From assembly GCA_019747905.1 (NCBI GenBank), contig JAIEQG010000034.1, positions 62,001 through 126,000 on the forward strand: 64,000 nt of DNA, in the 5' to 3' direction. Source of the DNA: Burkholderiales bacterium. Its GTDB lineage: Bacteria; Pseudomonadota; Gammaproteobacteria; Burkholderiales; Ga0077523. The notes below the pieces were generated by a model. That model worked only from the letters and a program-made list of their open reading frames with translations. It was not told where the DNA came from and did no database searches. Positions within the stretch are counted from its first letter, which is position 1. Every line of letters begins with the position of its first letter. Shown here one piece after another: positions 1 through 15,044 of the stretch. The translations under genes were made by a program, and so were the position numbers.

Positions 1-153
1 TTCCCAGGTGGCGTCCTGCATGCGGCTCACGCACCACGCGATGGCGGCGATCCCGACGCCGTACATCACGCCGATGTGCACGAGCCCGTTGTACCAGGGG
101 CTGATCTGCGCCTGGTATTCCTCGCGGAAGCGGCGCTGGCGTTCGGTCATCAT
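1..153 (-). CDS. N-terminus of a probable sterol desaturase / fatty-acid hydroxylase family membrane protein (partial)
   Basis: Only about 51 N-terminal residues lie in the window; the rest is beyond base 1. The start is the ATG at 153, which has a purine-rich ribosome site (AAAGGGGGG) six to nine bases upstream. A second ATG follows immediately. The visible part is a charged, Arg/Glu-rich lead (MMTERQRRFREEYQAQ) and then a hydrophobic segment from about residue 24, as expected before the first membrane helix of this family. The diagnostic His boxes would be off the edge, so the family name rests on resemblance of the N-terminus only. It lies 19 bp after the substrate-binding protein gene and is probably the last visible member of that operon. 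Confidence 0.45.
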   Translation of the reverse strand, partial: MMTERQRRFREEYQAQISPWYNGLVHIGVMYGVGIAAIAWCVSRMQDATWE

Positions 154-172
154 GTGCTTCCCCCCTTTGGCA

Positions 173-1327
173 TCACTTCAGCAGGCGGAACTCGCCGCCG
201 CGCACTTCGATCATGCGGAAGCTCGACAGGTCCAGCCCCATGTGGTCGGCCGCGGACAGATTGAACACGCCGGCGGTACCGACGTGCCCGCGGGTCGATT
301 CGATCGCGGCCCGGACTTTCTCGCGATCCGTTCCACCCGCACGCTTGATCGACTCGACCGCGATCGCCAGCGCGTCGTAAGCGTAGCCGCCGAAGGTCGC
401 CGGTTCCTCGCCGTAGCGGTCGCGGAATTCCTTGCGATAGGCCAGCAGCACCGGCTTCTGCGGGTCGCCGGCCGGCAGGTCGTCCGCCACGATCAGCGCC
501 GGCGAAGCGAGCCGCACGCCCTCGGCCGACTTGCCGGCCAGTTCGATGAAGTCGGGCGCCGCGACGCCGTGGGTGTGGTACAGCGGCAGTTTGATGCCGA
601 GCTGATCGTAGTTGCGGGTCGCCAGGGCCGGGCCCTGCCCCAACCCCACCACGAGCACGGCCTGCACGCCCGGTGCGTTGCGGATGCGCGTGAGTTGCGG
701 GGTCACGTCGGTGTCCTTCTGCGCATAGGTCTCGTCGGCAGCCAGCGTGATGCCGTAGCGCGGCGCCAGCTTGAACGCCTCCTGCCGGCTCGATTGTCCG
801 AGGCCCGACGTTTCCGACAGCAGGCCGACCTTCGCGATGCCGGCCGACTTCATGTCGCCGAAGATGCGCTCGATCGACTGGCGGTCGGTGCCCGGGGTCT
901 TGAACACCCATTTGCGCGGCGGCTCGATCACGACGATACCGCCGGCGAGCGAGATGAACGGAATGCCGGCCGCCTCCACGAAGGGCACGACCGCCATGGT
1001 CGTCCCGGTGGTGGTGCCGCCGATGATGAGGTCGACATTGTCGGATTCGATCAGGCGCTTCACGAAGGCATTCGCCTTGGCCGCGTCGCCGCCGTCGTCA
1101 TAGACCGCCAGTTCGAGTTTGCGGCCGAGTACGCCGCCCTGCGCATTGATCTTCTCGACGTAGAGCTTGAGGGTCTTCAGCTCCGGGTCCCCGAGGAACG
1201 AAGCGGGCCCCGTGGTCGACAGGAACGAGCCGATGCGGATCGGTTGCTGCGCCATGGCGGTCGTGGCGAGCACGATCCCGGCAAGGGCGACAGCCCACTG
1301 GACAGCACGGCGCCACGAAACGCGCAT
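173..1327 (-). CDS. ABC transporter periplasmic substrate-binding protein, branched-chain amino acid type
   Basis: This is a periplasmic ligand-binding protein of the Peripla_BP_6 (Leu/Ile/Val-type) family, 384 residues. The start at 1327 is chosen because GGGAGG lies 8 bases upstream; an ATG 18 bases earlier (1345) has no such site. A clear signal peptide (residues 1 to about 26, ending ATTAMA) precedes the mature sequence, which opens with the typical IRIGSFLSTTGPASFLG strand and the later INAQGGVLGRKLELAVYDD segment. No permease or ATPase gene is next to it in this window, so it may serve a transporter encoded elsewhere, or beyond base 1. The ligand cannot be told. It lies 24 bp downstream of the P450 gene, in the same orientation. 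Confidence 0.88.
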   Translation of the reverse strand: MRVSWRRAVQWAVALAGIVLATTAMAQQPIRIGSFLSTTGPASFLGDPELKTLKLYVEKINAQGGVLGRKLELAVYDDGGDAAKANAFVKRLIESDNVDLIIGGTTTGTTMAVVPFVEAAGIPFISLAGGIVVIEPPRKWVFKTPGTDRQSIERIFGDMKSAGIAKVGLLSETSGLGQSSRQEAFKLAPRYGITLAADETYAQKDTDVTPQLTRIRNAPGVQAVLVVGLGQGPALATRNYDQLGIKLPLYHTHGVAAPDFIELAGKSAEGVRLASPALIVADDLPAGDPQKPVLLAYRKEFRDRYGEEPATFGGYAYDALAIAVESIKRAGGTDREKVRAAIESTRGHVGTAGVFNLSAADHMGLDLSSFRMIEVRGGEFRLLK

Positions 1328-1351
1328 CGGAGCATCCTCCCGCATTCGTTC

Positions 1352-2608
1352 TTATGGACCGGATTGTAGCCGCACCGGCAGCTCGAGCAGACCCCGGAAG
1401 CGGACCCGCCCGCCACGCACCGGCGGCCCGCCCGGCTCGTAGCGGGGAAAACGCGCCAGGAAACGGCCGATGGCCACCTTGCCCTCGAGCCGCGCGACCT
1501 GCATGCCCACGCACTGGTGCGGCCCGGAACCGAACGCGAGATGGCGGTTGGGCGACCGGCCGAGGTCGAGACGGTCCGGGTCCGCGAACTGAGCCGGGTC
1601 GCGGTTGGCAGCCCCGATGCACAGCGTGATGCGGGTTCCCGCCGGGACCTCCAGGTCGGCGATGCGGGCCGGCCCGCTGCTGATGCGATTGCCGAGCTGA
1701 TTGGAACTCTCGAAGCGCAGGAACTCCTCCACTGCGGTGCGGATGCGCTCGGGCTCCGCGACCAGCCGTTCCTTCTCTTCCGGCCACTCGAGCAGCGCCG
1801 CCAGCGCATTGCCGATGAGGTTGGTGGTGGTTTCGTGACCCGCGTTGAGCAGGAAGATGCAGTTGTGCAGCAGTTCCCGCTCGTCGAGTTTCTCGCCGTC
1901 CTGTTCCCCCAGGATCAGGCGAGTCAGCACGTCGACATTCGGGTCGCCCGGCCGGCGGCGGCGATCTGCCACCAGGCATCGCAGATAGTCGAGCATCTCG
2001 GTCACGGCAGCGTTGCCGGCCGCCGCCACCTGCGGCGTCAGGACCGGCTCGAGGGCGCCGAGGATGGCGAGCGACCAGGCCCGCAGCGGACCCCGTTCCG
2101 CACGCGGAACGTCGAGCAGGTTGCCGATGATCTCCACCGGGATCGCGCCGGCGAAGGCCTCGATGAGATCGCCTTCACCGCGCGCCTCGAGCGCGTCGAG
2201 CAGGCGATCCACCAGCGCGATCAACCCGGGTTCCATGGCGGCGACGTGGCGCGGCGTCAGCGCACCGGCAATCAGCCGCCGCACTCGCGTGTGATACGGC
2301 GGGTCGTTGAACACCAGGCTCGTCGTGTGGTGCTCGTATAGCGGCGTTGCGCCGTACTTGGGGCCGAACTCCTGCTGCTTGTCGGAGCTGAAGAGCTTCG
2401 GTTCCTTGTAGACCGCGATCAGGTCATCGAAACGGGTCAGGAACAGCGACCCGTCGGCCAAGCGCTTGACGGGTTCATGCTCGCGCAGCGCGTGGTACCA
2501 CGGATAGGGGTTGTCGCAGAAACCGTCCGGCAGAGCGTGCAGGTCGAAGGCTGCGGCGGCGGTGCGCGCCTCCGGCTCGGCAAAGCGCGCCGCCGGACGG
2601 GGCGGCAT
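1352..2608 (-). CDS. Cytochrome P450 (bacterial soluble class)
   Basis: A 418-residue haem-thiolate monooxygenase. All core motifs are visible: the I-helix oxygen-activation motif AGHET at residues 256-260, the K-helix ExxR as EEFLR at 294-298, and the haem loop FGSGPHQCVG at 359-368 with Cys366 as iron ligand. There is no membrane anchor, so it should be cytoplasmic and need separate ferredoxin partners; none is encoded nearby. The sequence resembles bacterial P450s in the CYP107 range, but the substrate cannot be inferred. It sits between an OFA transporter (33 bp upstream) and an ABC binding protein (24 bp downstream), suggesting one operon for uptake and oxidation of a small molecule. Confidence 0.93.
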   Translation of the reverse strand: MPPRPAARFAEPEARTAAAAFDLHALPDGFCDNPYPWYHALREHEPVKRLADGSLFLTRFDDLIAVYKEPKLFSSDKQQEFGPKYGATPLYEHHTTSLVFNDPPYHTRVRRLIAGALTPRHVAAMEPGLIALVDRLLDALEARGEGDLIEAFAGAIPVEIIGNLLDVPRAERGPLRAWSLAILGALEPVLTPQVAAAGNAAVTEMLDYLRCLVADRRRRPGDPNVDVLTRLILGEQDGEKLDERELLHNCIFLLNAGHETTTNLIGNALAALLEWPEEKERLVAEPERIRTAVEEFLRFESSNQLGNRISSGPARIADLEVPAGTRITLCIGAANRDPAQFADPDRLDLGRSPNRHLAFGSGPHQCVGMQVARLEGKVAIGRFLARFPRYEPGGPPVRGGRVRFRGLLELPVRLQSGP

Positions 2609-2641
2609 GGCGTTCGACCCTGCGTCCTCCGCTTCAGAGCA

Positions 2642-4282
2642 TCAGTGGAACAGCACCACGGCCTTCTGCAGCGTCTTAAAGACGCCCCATGCGAGCGGAA
2701 TACCCACGAGCAGCCAGAAGCCGAACACCAGTGCCGGGCTGCTGGGACCTCCGGGGCCACCGGCGGCACTAGCCGCGGTGGCCGCATCCGCTGCAGCGGC
2801 CCGCTCGTGCGCAAGCTTGCGTTCCGCGGCGAGTTCCTCGTCGGTCATGAACCACTTGGCGGCCACCGGTCGCACCAGCAGGTTGCAGATAAAGCCGCCG
2901 ACCAGCAATCCGGCCAGGACATACATCGTGGTGTCGTAGGCCTGCGCCTTGGGTACCCCGGACTTGATCTGCGCGTCGTTGATGTAGTTGACCAGGACCG
3001 GACCGAGGATGCCCGCCGCCGACCATGCGGTGAGCAGCCGGCCGTGAATGGCCCCGACCATCTGCGTGCCGAACATGTCGGCGAGGTAGGCCGGAATGGT
3101 CGCGAAGCCCCCGCCGTACATGGTGAGGATGATGCAGAAGATCCCCACGTACAGCGCCACGCTGCCCGCCTGTCCCGCCGAAGGTGCGTACGCATAGAGC
3201 ACGAAGCCCAGCACGAAGAAGACGAAATAGGTCGCCTTGCGGCCGATGTAGTCGGATGCCGAAGCCCAGACGATCCGCCCGCCGATGTTGAACAGGCTGA
3301 GCAACCCGGTGAAGCCTGCGGCGATCGCCGCCACCTGCAGCAGTTGATCCTTGTCGAGCTGGTCGAACTTGAGATCCAGGCCGATCAACTTCCCGGCGAA
3401 GATCTCCTGCAGCATGGGGGAGGCCATGCCGATCACGCCGATGCCCGCGGAGACGTTGAGGCACAGGATGCCCCACAGCAGCCAGAACTGCGGCGTGCGC
3501 CAGGCCTTGTTGAGATGCACGTGGCGCTTGGTGATCATCGCGTTGTCCATCTGCGACTGCGGCGGGGTCCAGCCCTCGGGCTTCCAGCCGCTCGGCGGCA
3601 CGCGGTAGGAGAGCGCACCGATCACCATGAAGACCAGATAGATCGCGGCCATGGTAAGGAAGGTCTGCCACACGCCCACCGATGTCGGTGTCGCGTAGAA
3701 GCGCATCAGCATGTCGGCGAGGGGCGAGCCGATCATCGCGCCGCCGCCGAAGCCCATGATCGCCATGCCCGTGGCCATGCCGCGACGGTCCGGGAACCAC
3801 TTGATCAGCGTCGATACCGGCGAGATGTAACCCAGGCCGAGACCGATGCCGCCGATCACACCGGACCCGAGCCACATGGCCCAGAGCTGGTGATTCATCA
3901 CGCCGACGGCGGAGAGCACCAGGCCGCCGCACCAGCAGAGAGCCGAGACCATGCCGGCACGTCGCGGGCCTGCCCGCTCCAGCCAGCCGCCCCACAACGC
4001 CGCGCTCGAGCCGAGGAAGACGAAGAACAGCGTGTACATCCAGCCGAGCATCGGCTTGTCCCAGTCGCACGCGGTCGTGTACAACTTCTCGAACCAGCTC
4101 ATGTCTGCCGGACATGCGATCGGTTTGGTGATGCCCAGTGCCTTGGTGAGCGGGATCCAGAAGACGGAGAATCCGTACGCCATGCCGATGCAAAGATGGA
4201 TACAGAGTGCCGCGGGCGGCACGAGCCACCGGTTGAAACCGGGGCGAGCGATGGTGCGCTCCTTGTCGAGAAATCCGGCCAT
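2642..4282 (-). CDS. OFA-family MFS transporter with the small subunit fused at its C-terminus
   Basis: A major facilitator of the oxalate/formate antiporter (OFA) family, 546 residues, with about 12 membrane helices. The start at 4282 has AGGAG about 9 bases upstream. The N-terminal helix begins near residue 18, and the helix 2-3 region carries the typical GGWLERAGPRRAG loop. After the last transporter helix there is an Ala-rich charged linker (about 480-515) and then a single extra hydrophobic segment at 517-546 containing FWLLVGIPLAWGVFKTL. That tail resembles the separate small subunit (about 35-45 residues) that often follows OFA genes, here apparently in one frame. It is the first gene of the presumed transporter-P450-binding-protein operon. 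The substrate is probably an organic anion; this is not provable here. Confidence 0.87.
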   Translation of the reverse strand: MAGFLDKERTIARPGFNRWLVPPAALCIHLCIGMAYGFSVFWIPLTKALGITKPIACPADMSWFEKLYTTACDWDKPMLGWMYTLFFVFLGSSAALWGGWLERAGPRRAGMVSALCWCGGLVLSAVGVMNHQLWAMWLGSGVIGGIGLGLGYISPVSTLIKWFPDRRGMATGMAIMGFGGGAMIGSPLADMLMRFYATPTSVGVWQTFLTMAAIYLVFMVIGALSYRVPPSGWKPEGWTPPQSQMDNAMITKRHVHLNKAWRTPQFWLLWGILCLNVSAGIGVIGMASPMLQEIFAGKLIGLDLKFDQLDKDQLLQVAAIAAGFTGLLSLFNIGGRIVWASASDYIGRKATYFVFFVLGFVLYAYAPSAGQAGSVALYVGIFCIILTMYGGGFATIPAYLADMFGTQMVGAIHGRLLTAWSAAGILGPVLVNYINDAQIKSGVPKAQAYDTTMYVLAGLLVGGFICNLLVRPVAAKWFMTDEELAAERKLAHERAAAADAATAASAAGGPGGPSSPALVFGFWLLVGIPLAWGVFKTLQKAVVLFH

Positions 4283-4484
4283 GCCGTCAGGCTCCTCTGC
4301 TCGTTTGTTGTAGTGTGGCGCGAACCTTCAAGACCTCGTCATCGGTCGGGCTGTGCCCTGATCCAACGGTCCGGATTCGTGTCATAGGAAAAATTTTGCA
4401 AATGGCCCAAGGGCATAGACCGGCGGCGATGATACCGGGGATGGCCGCAGGGGAACAGACCGGCCGGGTGTCCGGAGCCTGCGC

Positions 4485-5084
4485 ATGAGATCGCCACCGC
4501 GGCCGCTCGTTACCGGCGTGGTCCTCTGCGGCGGCCGGGCGCGACGCATGGGCGGTGCCGACAAGGGTCTCGTGCTGCTGCGCGGCCGGCCGCTGGTGGC
4601 GCACGTGCTGGATCGGCTCACCCCCCAGGTAGACCAGGTGCTCATCAACGCCAATCGCAGTCTCGCTGCGTATCGCGCATTCGGCCCCGAGGTCGTCGAG
4701 GACGACATCGACGGATTCCCGGGGCCACTGGCCGGTGTCCGCTGTGGCCTGGCGCGAGCGGCTCACGGGCTCGTGGTCACGGTGCCCTGCGATGCGCCGG
4801 GGCTGCCCGCCGATCTCGTTGCACGGCTGCTGTCAGCCTTGCTCGAAGGCGACACCTCCGCGGCCGTGGCCTCGAGTGGTGGCAGGACCCAACCGGTCTT
4901 CGCACTCTACCGCCGGTCGGTACTGCCGACGCTCGATGGATTTCTCGCAGCCGGCGGGCGCAAGGTGGACGAATGGCACAGCGAGATCGGTGCCGTGCAC
5001 GTCGTGTTCGACGGGGCCGAGCATGCCTTTGACAACATCAACACGCCCGAGGACCTTGCCCGCGCCGAGCGCGCGCTGGAGTGA
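4485..5084 (+). CDS. mobA: Molybdenum cofactor guanylyltransferase MobA
   Basis: A 199-residue cytoplasmic enzyme that transfers GMP from GTP to molybdopterin-Mo to make the bis-MGD cofactor of DMSO-reductase-family enzymes. The nucleotide-binding signature LCGGRARRMGGADKGL is at residues 13-28, and the PCDAPGLP metal/nucleotide loop lies near 100. Length matches the family. It stands alone on the plus strand, divergent from the OFA transporter (about 200 bp between starts) and convergent with ftsB. No molybdoenzyme or other moa/mob gene is in the window. Confidence 0.92.
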   Translation: MRSPPRPLVTGVVLCGGRARRMGGADKGLVLLRGRPLVAHVLDRLTPQVDQVLINANRSLAAYRAFGPEVVEDDIDGFPGPLAGVRCGLARAAHGLVVTVPCDAPGLPADLVARLLSALLEGDTSAAVASSGGRTQPVFALYRRSVLPTLDGFLAAGGRKVDEWHSEIGAVHVVFDGAEHAFDNINTPEDLARAERALE

Positions 5085-5157
5085 ACGTCCCTCCGATGGG
5101 TCTGCGGCCTTGCCCCCAGGGGCCAGTTCCCTCGGGACAGCCCGGCGGCGGCTGATT

Positions 5158-5448
5158 TCAGCGCTTGGTAGCGGGAGCCGAGCCGAGTACCTGGAAGAAG
5201 AGCTCGTCCTGACGGATCATGCCGAGTTCGGCCCGCGCCCGCTCTTCGATCGCGTCGTAGCCCTGCTTCAGATCGCGCACTTCGGCATCGAGCGCGGCGT
5301 TGCGGCTGCGCAGTTCCTCGTTCTTCACGCGCTGCGCCGCGACCTGTTCGCTCAAGTCGTGCACCCGGAGCCAGCCGCCCTTGCCGAACCACAGCGGGTT
5401 CTGCAAGAGCACGATCGCCACGACCAGCCCGATGGTCAGGAACCGCAT
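5158..5448 (-). CDS. ftsB: Cell division protein FtsB
   Basis: A 96-residue single-pass protein of the divisome, where it pairs with FtsL and FtsQ to activate septal wall synthesis. It has a very short cytoplasmic tip, one membrane helix (about residues 3-18), a helix-forming heptad stretch (about 31-65, rich in Leu/Glu/Arg/Asn), and the family [13 protein letters not shown] segment near the C-terminus. It follows eno by 15 bp, the conserved betaproteobacterial and Pseudomonas order pyrG-kdsA-eno-ftsB. Length is normal. Confidence 0.93.
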   Translation of the reverse strand: MRFLTIGLVVAIVLLQNPLWFGKGGWLRVHDLSEQVAAQRVKNEELRSRNAALDAEVRDLKQGYDAIEERARAELGMIRQDELFFQVLGSAPATKR

Positions 5449-5463
5449 GGGCCGCCGCCGAGC

Positions 5464-11775
<6,312 letters not shown>

Positions 11776-11800
11776 CAGGAATCTCCCCCTGCAACCGCGT

Positions 11801-11830
11801 TTGATCGGGTGCGACAAAAACTGCTATGTT
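11801..11830 (+). promoter_or_regulatory. Probable sigma70 promoter of ppsR
   Basis: TTGATC at 11801-11806 and TATGTT at 11825-11830 are 18 bp apart, good matches to -35 and -10 elements. Transcription would begin near 11837, giving a short leader before the ATG at 11859. It would also place the earlier in-frame ATG (11826) inside the -10 element, which argues for the later ppsR start. Confidence 0.5.
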
Positions 11831-11858
11831 ACCGAACAACGTATTGCAGCGCAGCACG

Positions 11859-12689
11859 ATGGAGCCCACAGGTCTACGCCACGCCTTCTTCGTGTCCGAC
11901 CGTACCGGCATCACCGCCGAGATGCTCGGGCACAGCCTGCTCGCCCAGTTCGAGGACGTGCAGTTCAAGGAAACCACCCTGCCCTTCGTCGATTCGGTGG
12001 AACGGGCCAATGCGGCGGTCCGGCAGATCAACGAAGCAGCGCTCGAGAACGACCAGCGGCCGCTCGTGTTCAGCACCCTGGTGGACCCGGAAGTGAGCGC
12101 GGTCATCGCTGGCGCGCGTGCGCTCTACCTCGATTGCTTCCAGGTGTTCATCTCGCCCATGGAGCAGGAGCTCGGCGTGCGCCACAGCCTCGAGATCGGC
12201 CGGTCGCACCGCGTGCGCAACACCAACGAGTATCACTCGCGCATCGAGGCGGTGAACTTCTGCCTGGCTCACGACGACGGCGTGTCGACCAAGGAATTGC
12301 ACGAGGCCGACGTGATCCTCGTGGGCGTTTCACGCTCGGGCAAGACGCCCACGTGCCTCTACATGGGTCTGCAGTACGGCATTCGTGCGGCGAACTATCC
12401 ACTGATCCCGGAAGACTTCCAGGACATGAAGCTGCCGGCGCGCTTGAACAAGTACCGGCGCAAGCTCTTCGGACTCACCATCACGGCGCCACGCCTCGCG
12501 CACATCCGCAACGAGCGGCGGCCGAACAGCCGCTACGCGCAGCTCGACAACTGCCAATACGAAATCGACCGGGCCGAGATGCTCATGCGGGAAGAAGGCA
12601 TTCCGTTCCTAGATGCCACCAACCGGTCCATCGAGGAGCTGGCCGCGACCATCGTGCACCAGGGTCAGTTGCACCGGCAGAGCTTTTAG
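11859..12689 (+). CDS. ppsR: PEP synthase regulatory protein (bifunctional kinase/pyrophosphorylase)
   Basis: A 276-residue DUF299 protein. The family inactivates PEP synthase by ADP-dependent phosphorylation of a Thr near the catalytic His, and reactivates it by Pi-dependent phosphorolysis. The N-terminus RHAFFVSDRTGITAE is typical, and the P-loop GVSRSGKT lies at residues 156-163, close to its place in E. coli. The start at 11859 is preferred over 11826 because the latter overlaps a probable -10 box; the ribosome site is weak. Divergent pairing with ppsA is the usual arrangement and supports the specific role. Confidence 0.95.
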   Translation: MEPTGLRHAFFVSDRTGITAEMLGHSLLAQFEDVQFKETTLPFVDSVERANAAVRQINEAALENDQRPLVFSTLVDPEVSAVIAGARALYLDCFQVFISPMEQELGVRHSLEIGRSHRVRNTNEYHSRIEAVNFCLAHDDGVSTKELHEADVILVGVSRSGKTPTCLYMGLQYGIRAANYPLIPEDFQDMKLPARLNKYRRKLFGLTITAPRLAHIRNERRPNSRYAQLDNCQYEIDRAEMLMREEGIPFLDATNRSIEELAATIVHQGQLHRQSF

Positions 12690-12704
12690 GTCAAGGCAAC
12701 CGCA

Positions 12705-12793
12705 TTCACCACAAAGGACACGAAGGTTCACGAAGGACTGCTACTCCTGGTTTCCTTCGTGTTACTTCGTGTCCTTTGCGTCCTTCGTGTTGA
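12705..12793. repeat. Long imperfect inverted repeat between convergent genes (REP-like)
   Basis: The left arm at 12710-12737 and right arm at 12753-12780 are near-perfect reverse complements (about 24 of 28 positions) around a loop of about 15 nt. Each arm contains two copies of a CACGAAGG-type unit, and a further copy (tccttcgtgt) follows at 12781-12790. The element fills the gap between the ends of ppsR and the CopD-like gene. It could fold as a strong hairpin on either strand and serve both genes as an end signal. This kind of 'caaaggacacgaagg' intergenic repeat is familiar from other GC-rich proteobacteria; no second copy was noticed in this window. Confidence 0.75.
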
Positions 12794-12798
12794 AAGCG

Positions 12799-13248
12799 TC
12801 AAAGCATTCTGCCCACGGTCGCGACCGTGATGGTGATCAGACCCAGGATCAGGTTGAGCCCCACCAGCTTGCGGATCTGACCCAGCGCCGCACCGCCGGC
12901 CTTCCAGTCGGCGGCGGCCACGGCGCGTTCGAGCCGCCGGAACGCCGCAAAGAACACGTGGGCGAAGATCAGCATCATCACGATCCCGATCACCAGCATG
13001 ATCCAGGCATAGGCCGGCGCGTCGCGGCCTCCGAGCGCGGCGATCATGTGCAGGCCGGAAACCAGGATCAGCACCACCGCCACCCACACCCACAGGAAGA
13101 AACGGCGCAGGGTCTGGTGCCACAGCGGCAGTCGCAACGGCGGTTCGAGCACCGCGACGGCCGCCGGCCGCAATGCCATGTAGGCGAAGAACATGCCGCC
13201 GACCCAGACGGCAACGCCCAGCAGGTGCAGCCAGCGAGCGATATCCAT
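12799..13248 (-). CDS. CopD-like four-helix membrane protein
   Basis: 149 residues, nearly all membrane. Four helices can be seen (about 5-28, 50-72, 80-105 and 125-147). The N-terminus RWLHLLGVAVWVGGMFFAYMA and a mid-protein SGLHMI resemble the CopD family of putative copper-related or haem-related membrane proteins, with His8 and His67 as candidate ligands. The start at 13248 is just 5 bp after the rnhB stop, so it is probably the last gene of the lpx operon. The actual function is unknown. Confidence 0.75.
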   Translation of the reverse strand: MDIARWLHLLGVAVWVGGMFFAYMALRPAAVAVLEPPLRLPLWHQTLRRFFLWVWVAVVLILVSGLHMIAALGGRDAPAYAWIMLVIGIVMMLIFAHVFFAAFRRLERAVAAADWKAGGAALGQIRKLVGLNLILGLITITVATVGRML

Positions 13249-13253
13249 GGTCG

Positions 13254-13838
13254 CTATCGCGTGAGCGCGAGCGCCTCGCGCACCGGCGCGAAGCTCCGTC
13301 GATGGGCATCGATCGGCCCCAGGCGGCGCAGGGCCTCGACGTGTTCCGGTGTCGGGTAGCCGCGATGCCGATCGAATCCATACGCGGGAAAGCTCGCATG
13401 CAGCGTATCCATCATGGCGTCGCGATCGGTCTTGGCGAGGATCGACGCCGCGCTGATCGATGGTACCGTTGCATCGCCCTTCACCACGGCGCGCGCGCGG
13501 CATGCCACGGGCGGACAGTGCAGGCCGTCCACCAGCACCTCGTCCGGTGCCAGACCCAGCGCTTCGATGGCCCGCGCCATGGCCAACAGGGTCGCACGCA
13601 GGATGTTGTACTCGTCGATCTCGGTCGGGCTGGCCGAGGCGACGGCCCACGCCAGCGCGTGCTCGCGAATCTCGATCGCGAGAACTTCGCGCCGGCGCGG
13701 CGAGAGCTGCTTGGAGTCGGCCAGCCCCGGGATCGGGTGGGCCGGATCGAGCACCACGCAGGCGGCCACGACAGGCCCCGCCAGCGGACCGCGTCCAGCC
13801 TCGTCCACGCCCGCCACCAGCAGCGGGACCGGCGTCAC
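13254..13838 (-). CDS. rnhB: Ribonuclease HII
   Basis: A 194-residue nuclease removing RNA from RNA-DNA hybrids and single ribonucleotides from DNA. The catalytic DEAGRG motif lies at about residues 12-17, with the later acidic residues in DEVLVDG and the [11 protein letters not shown] segment. The start is the GTG at 13838, making a GTGA overlap with the lpxB stop; the longer upstream open frame is inside lpxB and lacks family similarity. The position after lpxB is conserved in proteobacteria. Confidence 0.95.
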   Translation of the reverse strand: MTPVPLLVAGVDEAGRGPLAGPVVAACVVLDPAHPIPGLADSKQLSPRRREVLAIEIREHALAWAVASASPTEIDEYNILRATLLAMARAIEALGLAPDEVLVDGLHCPPVACRARAVVKGDATVPSISAASILAKTDRDAMMDTLHASFPAYGFDRHRGYPTPEHVEALRRLGPIDAHRRSFAPVREALALTR

Positions 13839-15037
13839 GGCCGCGAGCCCTGTGGCAGCGTCAGGGACACCTGCGCGGGACCGGCGCGGCGCGCCTCCAG
13901 CATCGGCAGCAAGGCGTCCGCGGCACGCTCGGCTGCACCCTGCCGCAGCGACTGGTAGATCGCGTCGAACTGCCGCTCCTGGCGCTCGCGCACCACCTTG
14001 TCGCGCAGCTGATTGAGCAACGCTTGCGCCAGATTGGGCGGCGTTGCCTCGTCCTGGAGAATCTCGGGCACGACGAAGCGCTCCGCGAGAACATTGGGCA
14101 ACCCGACGTACGGCAGCAGGCGCCGCGGCCACATGAGGTGCCAGGTGAGCTTCGGCACGCGGTAGGTGATGACCATGGGCCGGCGCATCAAGGCGGCCTC
14201 GAGAGTCGCCGTGCCGGAAGCCACGAGCACCACGTCGGCCGCCGTCATCGCCATCTGCGAATGGCCGAACAGGATGGTGAGCGGCAGGTCCTCGGCCTTG
14301 TGTTCGTACTGGGCAACCTCGAACTGGGTGCGGGTCGCGCGGCTGGTGAGCGGCACCAGGAACCGCGCGTCGGGCAACTGCTGCTGGATGAGCTTGGCCG
14401 TTTCCAGAAACAGGCCGGCGTGCTGCTCGAGTTCACCGCGGCGGCTGCCCGGCAACAGCGCGAACACGGGCGCGTTGAGCGGCAACCGGAACTGCTCCCG
14501 CGCGAGATCGCGATCGGGGACTTCGGGAACCTCGTCGGCCAGCGGATGGCCGACGAAGGTGACCGGGATCCCGGCCTTCTCGTAGATCGCGGGTTCGAAC
14601 GGAAACAGCGCCAGCACCCGGTCGGCTGCGCGCTTCACCTTGTGGATGCGCTCGCCGCGCCAGGCCCAGATCGACGGCCCGACATAGTGAGCCGTGGGAA
14701 TGCGGGCGCCGCGCAGGCGCTCTTCGAGCCCGAGATTGAAGTCAGGCGCATCGATCCCGACGAAGAGATCCGGTGGATCGTCGAGCAGTCGCGACTTCAC
14801 TTGCCCCCTGATCGACAGGATGCGCGGAATGCTGCGTGCCGCTTCGACATAGCCGCGTACCGCCAGAGTTTCCATGTCGAACCAGGTGTCGAATCCCGCC
14901 GCCTGCATCCTGGGGCCGCCGATGCCGAAGAAGCGCGCGCCGGGCAACCGTGCCTTCAGTGCCTCGATCAACGGCGCGGCGATGAGATCACCGGATGCTT
15001 CGCCCGCCACCATGGCCACGCGCACCTGCCGCTCCAT
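13835..15037 (-). CDS. lpxB: Lipid-A-disaccharide synthase
   Basis: A 400-residue peripheral membrane glycosyltransferase (family GT19) that joins UDP-diacylglucosamine and lipid X in lipid A assembly. The N-terminal [21 protein letters not shown], the [14 protein letters not shown] segment and the central [13 protein letters not shown] are present. It lies 7 bp after lpxA and overlaps rnhB by four bases. Length is slightly above the E. coli protein (382). Confidence 0.96.
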   Translation of the reverse strand: MERQVRVAMVAGEASGDLIAAPLIEALKARLPGARFFGIGGPRMQAAGFDTWFDMETLAVRGYVEAARSIPRILSIRGQVKSRLLDDPPDLFVGIDAPDFNLGLEERLRGARIPTAHYVGPSIWAWRGERIHKVKRAADRVLALFPFEPAIYEKAGIPVTFVGHPLADEVPEVPDRDLAREQFRLPLNAPVFALLPGSRRGELEQHAGLFLETAKLIQQQLPDARFLVPLTSRATRTQFEVAQYEHKAEDLPLTILFGHSQMAMTAADVVLVASGTATLEAALMRRPMVITYRVPKLTWHLMWPRRLLPYVGLPNVLAERFVVPEILQDEATPPNLAQALLNQLRDKVVRERQERQFDAIYQSLRQGAAERAADALLPMLEARRAGPAQVSLTLPQGSRP

Positions 15038-15044
15038 GGCGAAT

